A stretch of 17,821 bases of DNA, from positions 1 to 17,821 of the forward strand of contig JAVBNJ010000106.1 of assembly GCA_031551625.1 (NCBI GenBank), written 5' to 3'. Position 1 is the first letter of the stretch. Each line of letters begins with the position of its first letter. The DNA is from JAVBNJ01 sp031551625. Lineage in GTDB: Bacteria > Bacteroidota > Bacteroidia > Bacteroidales > UBA932. The translations under genes were made by a program, and so were the position numbers. Shown here one piece after another: positions 13,430-17,821 of the stretch. Under the pieces are notes generated by a model. That model was not told where the DNA came from. It was given only the letters and a program-made list of their open reading frames with translations, and searched no databases.

Positions 13430-15211
13430 ATGGCAAGAGAAATTAAATTTAGCCTCCTGTACCGTGACATGTGGCAATCGTCCGGTAAGTACCAACCGCG
13501 CGTAGACCAACTTAAGCAAATTGCCCCTGTTATTATTGATATGGGCTGTTTTGCACGTGTAGAAACCAATGGTGGCGCTTTTGAACAAGTGAACCTGCTC
13601 TACGGTGAAAACCCGAACGTTGCTGTTCGTGAGTTTACCAAACCTTTTAATCAGGCAGGAATATTGACGCACATGCTCGACCGCGGGCTGAATGGCTTGC
13701 GTATGAATCCGGTGCCTGCCGATGTGCGTAAATTAATGTACAAAGTAAAAAATGCGCAAGGAGTGAATATCACTCGTATTTTCGACGGATTGAACGATGT
13801 GCGCAACATTATTCCGTCTATTAAATATGCGAAAGAAGGCGGCATGACGGCACAAGCTTCGTTGTGTATTACCTATTCGCCCATTCATACGGTAGAGTAC
13901 TATGTGAACATGGCTAAACAATTGATAGAAGCCGGTGCACAAGAAATCTGCTTGAAAGATATGGCCGGTATCGGCCGTCCGCACAGCGTTGGCCAAATTG
14001 TGAAGGGCATTAAAGAAATGGCACCCAATATTATTGTGGATTACCACGGACACAGCGGCCCGGGCTTCTCGGTAGCTTCAATGCTCGAAGCAGCGAAGAA
14101 CGGTGTAGATGTGATTGACGTGGCGATGGAACCGCTGTCGTGGGGCATGGTGCACCCCGACGTGATTACCATTCAAGCCATGTTGAAAGACGCGGGTTTC
14201 AAAGTAGCCGATATCAATATGAATGCATACATGGAAGCACGCCGCTTGACACAGACGTTTATCGACGATTTCCTCGGTTACTTTATCGATCCGGGCAATA
14301 AGGTAATGACATCATTGCTTGTTGGCTGCGGCCTCCCAGGCGGTATGATGGGCTCGATGATGGCCGACTTGAAGGGGATGCACAACGCAATTAATATGGC
14401 GTTGCGCACGAAAGGCAAACCCGAAGTGGCGTTCAACGACCTGGTGGTACAACTGTTCCAGGAAGTAGAATATGTATGGCCTAAACTTGGTTACCCGCCG
14501 CTGGTAACGCCGTTCAGCCAATATGTGAAAAATATTGCGTTGATGAATATTCTTGCAATGGCCAAAGGCGAACCGCGTTTCTCTACGGTCGACAAGGATA
14601 GCTGGAATATGATACTGGGTAAAATGGGTAAACTTCCCGGCACACTGGCACCCGAAATTGTGGAAATTGCGAAGAAAAATAATTTGGAATTCTATACCGG
14701 CGACCCGCAAACGCCGTACCCCGATGCGTTGGATGCATTCAAGAAAGAAATGAAAGAAAACAATTGGGACTTCGGAAAAGACGACGAAGAATTGTTTGAA
14801 CTGGCCATGCACGACCGTCAATACCGCGACTACCGCTCGGGTATTGCCAAGGAACGTTTCAACACTGAACTCGAACAAGCGAAAGCCAAAGCCGGAGCTC
14901 CTATTGTGGTGTCGCGCCCGGTAGTGGAAGTGCCGAAATTCGATGTAGCCAAAGTGAAAGAGATGTATCCGTCGGCACAACCTGTGCAAGCGCCCGTGAA
15001 AGGTAAAGTAATTTGGCAATACGACATTGATGATAAATCGACAGCGCCGGTGGTAGGCACCGAATTTAAGAAGGGTCAAACCGTGTGCTACGTGCAATCG
15101 TACTATGGTATTGAGCCTGTAGTAGCCCTTACCGACGGCAAAGTGGTGCAAATTGAAGCGAAACAAGGCGAAGATGTGGTAAAAGACCAAGTACTTGTAT
15201 TCTTGAATTAA
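13430..15211 (+). CDS. oadA: Oxaloacetate decarboxylase alpha / pyruvate carboxylase B-like carboxyltransferase, biotin lysine absent
   Basis: A 593-residue protein of the DRE-TIM/carboxyltransferase family that moves CO2 between biotin and pyruvate/oxaloacetate. Visible catalytic features: YRDMWQSSGK (11–20, metal ligand D13), IFDGLNDVRN (the family has FDALNDVRN), the modified-lysine motif CLKDMAG (174–180, K176), and YHGHSGPG (205–212, metal ligands H206, H208). The C-terminal 75 residues look like a biotinyl/lipoyl domain (APVKGKVIWQ ... GKVVQIEAKQGEDVVKDQVLVFLN), but the place of the AMKM motif reads QSYYGIEPV (556–564), with Y559 where the biotinylated lysine should be. No biotin carboxylase, OadB or OadG gene is adjacent. 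It therefore probably uses a separate biotin carrier, or has lost biotin dependence. A single-gene unit ending at a terminator hairpin. Confidence 0.85.
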   Translation: MAREIKFSLLYRDMWQSSGKYQPRVDQLKQIAPVIIDMGCFARVETNGGAFEQVNLLYGENPNVAVREFTKPFNQAGILTHMLDRGLNGLRMNPVPADVRKLMYKVKNAQGVNITRIFDGLNDVRNIIPSIKYAKEGGMTAQASLCITYSPIHTVEYYVNMAKQLIEAGAQEICLKDMAGIGRPHSVGQIVKGIKEMAPNIIVDYHGHSGPGFSVASMLEAAKNGVDVIDVAMEPLSWGMVHPDVITIQAMLKDAGFKVADINMNAYMEARRLTQTFIDDFLGYFIDPGNKVMTSLLVGCGLPGGMMGSMMADLKGMHNAINMALRTKGKPEVAFNDLVVQLFQEVEYVWPKLGYPPLVTPFSQYVKNIALMNILAMAKGEPRFSTVDKDSWNMILGKMGKLPGTLAPEIVEIAKKNNLEFYTGDPQTPYPDALDAFKKEMKENNWDFGKDDEELFELAMHDRQYRDYRSGIAKERFNTELEQAKAKAGAPIVVSRPVVEVPKFDVAKVKEMYPSAQPVQAPVKGKVIWQYDIDDKSTAPVVGTEFKKGQTVCYVQSYYGIEPVVALTDGKVVQIEAKQGEDVVKDQVLVFLN

Positions 15212-15235
15212 TAATAGTACTCAAGATTCAAAGTT

Positions 15236-15275
15236 CTACGCCGGATGCAATTAAATGCACCGGCGTAGATTTATT
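15236..15275 (+). terminator. Intrinsic terminator after the carboxyltransferase gene
   Basis: CTACGCCGG (15236–15244) pairs with CCGGCGTAG (15260–15268). Inside, after one bulged A, TGCA pairs with TGCA around an ATTAAA loop. A short T-rich run (ATTTATT) follows. It starts 25 bases after the stop codon. The stem is strong and the T run modest. Confidence 0.75.
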
Positions 15276-15282
15276 AAAGACA

Positions 15283-15777
15283 ATGCTGAATTTTGCTGCC
15301 ATAGATTTTGAAACGGCCAACCAGCACCCGAGCAGCGTATGTAGCGTAGGGGTGGTTATCGTGTTGGGCGGGCAGGTAGTCGAGCGTTTTTACCGCCTCA
15401 TTCGCCCGCAGCCGAATTTTTATACCTATTGGAATACCCGTGTGCATGGCCTCACACGCAACGATACCGATGTGGCCGAAGAGTTCCCCGATGTGTGGAG
15501 CGCTATTGCCCCAAAGTTGCAAGGCTTTCCGCTGGTGGCACACAACAGCCCGTTCGACGAGGGTTGCTTGAGAGCCACACATGCGGCTTACGGTATGCCG
15601 TATCCGAAATACAAATTCTATTGCACTTGTCGCACCTCGCGTGCAGTGTTCGGAAAAACGTTACCTAATCACCGGCTACAAACCGTAGCAGCGCACTGTG
15701 GCTTTAATTTGCAAAACCACCATCACGCCCTTGCCGATGCCGAGGCCTGCGCTGCTATTGCGTTACGTATTTTGTAG
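15283..15777 (+). CDS. DEDDh 3'-5' exonuclease (DnaQ/epsilon-like)
   Basis: A compact 164-residue protein with only the exonuclease domain. Motif I is AIDFETA (6–12, D8 and E10). Motif II is HNSPFDEGCL (87–96, D92). Motif III is HHALADAEA (147–155, H147 and D152), which marks the DEDDh class using two metal ions. Such stand-alone domains include DNA polymerase III epsilon-like proofreaders, RNase T and oligoribonuclease-like enzymes; which substrate applies here cannot be read from sequence. There is no helicase, UvrC-like or BRCT extension. It begins 14 bases after the terminator hairpin of the preceding gene, at ATG 15283. Confidence 0.9.
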   Translation: MLNFAAIDFETANQHPSSVCSVGVVIVLGGQVVERFYRLIRPQPNFYTYWNTRVHGLTRNDTDVAEEFPDVWSAIAPKLQGFPLVAHNSPFDEGCLRATHAAYGMPYPKYKFYCTCRTSRAVFGKTLPNHRLQTVAAHCGFNLQNHHHALADAEACAAIALRIL

Positions 15778-15842
15778 GTTGAGCTTTGGGATAAATCTGT
15801 AAATTGTAAATCAATCAATCTGTAATTTTTTTTGTATCTTTG
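15778..15842 (+). promoter_or_regulatory. -7 box and short direct repeat before the DUF3467 gene
   Basis: TATCTTTG (15835–15842) is a full TAnnTTTG match, 20 bases before the ATG at 15863. No TTG lies at the standard distance; one at 15804–15806 is 28 bp away. Upstream, AATCTGTAA occurs twice (15794–15802 and 15817–15825), which could be an operator half-site pair or chance in A/T-rich sequence. Confidence 0.5.
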
Positions 15843-15862
15843 AAGGTTAAAATGTAACTTTT

Positions 15863-16168
15863 ATGGAACAACAAAAAGAATTGAATATCGAACTGACGCC
15901 CGAGGTGGCCGAGGGTTCGTATGCTAACTTTGCGGTAATATCGCATTCGCAAAGCGAGTTTGTGCTGGACTTTGTGTGCATCCTTCCGGGAATGCCAAAG
16001 GCGCAAGTGAAGAGCCGCATTATCCTTACGCCCGAACATGCCAAACGTTTGCTGGGCGCCTTGCAGGACAACGTGCAGAAATACGAAGCCAGTCATGGTA
16101 AAATCAAGCTAAATGAAAATACCATGGCATTGCCTATGTCGTTTGGAAGCACCACGGCGCAAGCCTAA
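15863..16168 (+). CDS. DUF3467 domain protein
   Basis: A 101-residue soluble protein without signal peptide or membrane segment. The pattern ANFAVISHSQSEFVLDFVCILPG (22–44 region), then KSRIILTPEHAKRLLGALQDNVQKYE (50–75 region) fits the DUF3467 family, which is widespread in Bacteroidetes and of unknown role to my knowledge. The C-terminal 25 residues are low in predicted structure. It has its own promoter box and is followed after 88 bp by etfB on the same strand. No function should be assigned. Confidence 0.85.
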   Translation: MEQQKELNIELTPEVAEGSYANFAVISHSQSEFVLDFVCILPGMPKAQVKSRIILTPEHAKRLLGALQDNVQKYEASHGKIKLNENTMALPMSFGSTTAQA

Positions 16169-16172
16169 TTTA

Positions 16173-16220
16173 AATGGAGAATGGAGAATTGAAAATGGAG
16201 AATGAAAATAATTCTCAATT
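16173..16220. repeat. GAGAATTGAAAATG-type repeat before etfB
   Basis: ATGGAGAATGGAGAATTGAAAATGGAGAATGAAAAT-like tandem units fill the first half of the gap. GAGAATTGAAAATGGAGAAT (16184–16203) is an exact copy of the 20 bases at 7979–7998. GAGAATT (16184–16190) and AATTCTC (16210–16216) are inverted, so a hairpin with a 19-base loop is possible. Confidence 0.8.
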
Positions 16221-16256
16221 AACACATCAGTCACAAAATTACCAAATATATAACTT

Positions 16257-17132
16257 ATGACTAAACCCTTGAAGATTGTAGTGCTGGCCAAGCAAGTGCC
16301 GGACACACGCAATGTGGGTAAAAATGCGATGAAAGAAGACGGCACGGTGAACCGCGCGGCGCTTCCCGCTATTTTCAACCCCGAAGATCTGAATGCGCTG
16401 GAACAGGCGCTGCGTTTGAAAGACCGGATTCCCGGTTCAACTATTCAATTGCTGACCATGGGCCCGGGCCGCGCGGCCGACATTATCCGCGAAGGTTTGT
16501 TCCGTGGTGCCGATGGCGGCGTGTTGCTCACCGATCGTAAGTTTGCAGGCGCCGATACGCTGGCTACTTCGTATGCTTTGTCGCAAGCCATTCGCAAGAT
16601 GAACCCCGATGTGATTATTGCAGGCCGCCAGGCTATTGACGGCGATACGGCGCAAGTGGGGCCGCAAGTGGCCGAGAAGCTGAACTGGCCGCAGGTAACC
16701 TATGCCGAAGATATTACCAATTATGATGGCAAAAAGTTAACCATCAAACGCCGTTTGGAGCATGGGGTGGAAACCGTATCGGCTACGTTGCCGTTGGTGG
16801 TTACCGTGCATGGTTCGGCGCCCGAATGCCGTCCACGCCATGCCAAGCAATTGATGAAATATAAACATGCCAAAACCATGACCGAGTTGCAGGAAGCAGT
16901 TAGCGACTACGCTGCCGAGCTGCATAATGCCGACTACTTACGCATTACCGAGTGGGGTGTTGCCGATGTGGGGGGCGACGAAATTCAATTCGGCCTGTCG
17001 GGCTCGCCTACCAAGGTGAAAAAGATAGAGAACATTGTGTTCCAAGCCAAGGAATCGAAAAAACTTACTGCTTCCGATGCCGATATCAATAGTTTGATAC
17101 AGGAATTGATGGCAAGCCACACAATAGGTTAA
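16257..17132 (+). CDS. etfB: Electron transfer flavoprotein beta subunit
   Basis: With EtfA it forms the heterodimer that carries electrons between flavoprotein dehydrogenases and the quinone pool or a paired acyl-CoA dehydrogenase. The 291-residue protein starts with the nucleotide-binding fold strand KIVVLAKQVPDT (6–17) and has GRQAIDGDTAQVGP (123–136) and the beta-ETF-type stretch ITNYDGKKLTIKRRLEHGVETV, followed by LPLVVTVHGSAPECRPR. The longer form (about 290 residues against roughly 255 for mitochondrial-type EtfB) and the GRQAIDGDTAQVGP loop are like those of anaerobe ETFs, some of which bifurcate electrons. Whether this one does cannot be settled without the full EtfA. ATG 16257 is used; etfA follows after 80 bp. 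Confidence 0.95.
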   Translation: MTKPLKIVVLAKQVPDTRNVGKNAMKEDGTVNRAALPAIFNPEDLNALEQALRLKDRIPGSTIQLLTMGPGRAADIIREGLFRGADGGVLLTDRKFAGADTLATSYALSQAIRKMNPDVIIAGRQAIDGDTAQVGPQVAEKLNWPQVTYAEDITNYDGKKLTIKRRLEHGVETVSATLPLVVTVHGSAPECRPRHAKQLMKYKHAKTMTELQEAVSDYAAELHNADYLRITEWGVADVGGDEIQFGLSGSPTKVKKIENIVFQAKESKKLTASDADINSLIQELMASHTIG

Positions 17133-17210
17133 TTTAAAGATTTAATCATTCAAAAATTCAATGATTGAATACGAAATCTTTAAATCTTTAAACTTTTAAA
17201 TCTTTAAATT
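17131..17210. repeat. TTTAAATC-type repeats and inverted repeats between etfB and etfA
   Basis: AATTTAAAGATTTAA (17131–17145) is the exact reverse complement of 17196–17210. Between them AATCATT (17144–17150) and AATGATT (17160–17166) are also inverted, as is ATTCA/TGAAT (17156–17170). ATCTTTAAA recurs directly on the right side near 17176, 17184 and 17200. The element ends two bases before the etfA ATG. Confidence 0.7.
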
Positions 17211-17212
17211 GT

Positions 17213-17821
17213 ATGAATAATATTTTTGTTTATTGCGAAATTGAAAGCGGCAAAGTGGCCGATGTGAGTGTGGAATTGCTCACCAAAGGTCGCGGACTGG
17301 CAGCACAACTGGGCTGTAAAGTCGAAGCGCTTGCTATTGGCCATAATCTGGCAGGCATCGAAAAAGAACTGGCACATTATGGCGCCGATGTGGTGCATGT
17401 GGCCGATGATGCACGTTTGGCTCCGTTCCGTACGTTGCCGCACGCTGCTATTACCATTGGTTTGTTCAAAGAAGAGAAACCGCAAATTGCACTGTTCGGC
17501 GCTACCAGTGTAGGGCGCGACTTGGCGCCGCGCGTATCGAGCGCACTGAAAAGCGGCTTGACGGCCGACTGCACGAGCCTCGAAATTGGCGACCACACGG
17601 ATACGAAAGGCAACAGTTATAAAAATCTGTTGTACCAAATCCGTCCGGCTTTCGGCGGTAACATCATAGCTACGATTATCAACCCCGAGTGTCGCCCGCA
17701 GATGGCAACGGTGCGCGAAGGCGTGATGAAAAAAGAACCGGTGGCTTCTCCGAAAGCCGCCGAGGTAAAGAAAATCGACGTTAAAAAATACTTGAACGAT
17801 ACGGAGGTTGTGGTAGAAATC
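17213..17821 (+). CDS. etfA: Electron transfer flavoprotein alpha subunit, cut by the window edge
   Basis: The first 203 codons of EtfA, open through the last base of the window. Residues 1–160 are the N-terminal ETF domain: MNNIFVYCEIESGKVADVSVELLTKGRGLAAQLG, then GIEKELAHYGADVVHVAD, IALFGATSVGRDLAPRVSSALKSGLTADCTSLE and QIRPAFGGNIIATIINPECRPQMATVREGVM. These strings are typical of the family. The C-terminal FAD-binding domain lies beyond the window. The order etfB–etfA is the usual one, and an acyl-CoA dehydrogenase gene commonly follows in Bacteroidales. ATG 17213 starts right after the repeat element. Confidence 0.95.
   Translation, partial: MNNIFVYCEIESGKVADVSVELLTKGRGLAAQLGCKVEALAIGHNLAGIEKELAHYGADVVHVADDARLAPFRTLPHAAITIGLFKEEKPQIALFGATSVGRDLAPRVSSALKSGLTADCTSLEIGDHTDTKGNSYKNLLYQIRPAFGGNIIATIINPECRPQMATVREGVMKKEPVASPKAAEVKKIDVKKYLNDTEVVVEI

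Noticed and set aside
14312..15190. 292-residue minus-strand open frame opposite the carboxyltransferase
   Set aside because: The composition is rich in His, Phe and Arg, as expected from the complement of plus-strand codons, with no domain pattern.

Overview
The window looks like chromosomal DNA of a member of the Bacteroidota, most likely Bacteroidales. The reasons are the order DUF4492–cydA–cydB, a type IX secretion plug protein (formerly DUF5103), a DUF3467 protein, a Bacteroidales-style carboxyltransferase, and several copies of the Bacteroidetes -7 promoter box TAnnTTTG ahead of transcription units. There is no insertion sequence, phage gene, CRISPR array, tRNA or rRNA that I can support. 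Most genes are housekeeping or respiratory.

Layout. (1) 116–3187, plus strand: a one-TM DUF4492 protein, then cydA and cydB, the cytochrome bd quinol oxidase. (2) 3258–4526, minus strand: an exported T9SS plug protein, convergent with cydB. (3) 4663–6440, plus: prs and nadE, joined by a TAATG stop/start overlap. (4) 6528–8888, plus: an RsuA/RluB-type pseudouridine synthase with a very long charged repetitive N-terminus, then the ribosome-assembly GTPase era. (5) 8946–12366, plus: a TolC-type outer-membrane protein, an HlyD/MacA-type adaptor, and tsaB for tRNA t6A synthesis. (6) 12398–13237, minus: a DUF4163/DUF3298 lipoprotein. (7) 13430–15211, plus: an oxaloacetate decarboxylase alpha/pyruvate carboxylase B-like protein whose C-terminal biotinyl-like domain has no biotin-accepting lysine. 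(8) 15283–17821, plus: a DEDDh exonuclease, a DUF3467 protein, etfB, and etfA cut by the window edge.

Functional picture. cytochrome bd, ETF and the carboxyltransferase fit an anaerobe or microaerobe with fumarate/succinate-type metabolism that scavenges oxygen. prs–nadE, RluB–Era and TsaB serve nucleotide/NAD supply and RNA and ribosome maturation.

The less ordinary signals are these: DUF4492 as a candidate bd-oxidase small subunit; the carboxyltransferase without a biotin lysine; a stand-alone NadE whose sequence resembles the glutamine-dependent type; the tandem Arg/Asp repeats of the pseudouridine synthase; a terminator hairpin built into the end of tsaB; and four classes of short low-complexity repeats that sit in gaps inside operons, just ahead of start codons, while gaps between operons mostly carry promoter boxes. 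I see no clear multi-gene novel defence or mobile system here.
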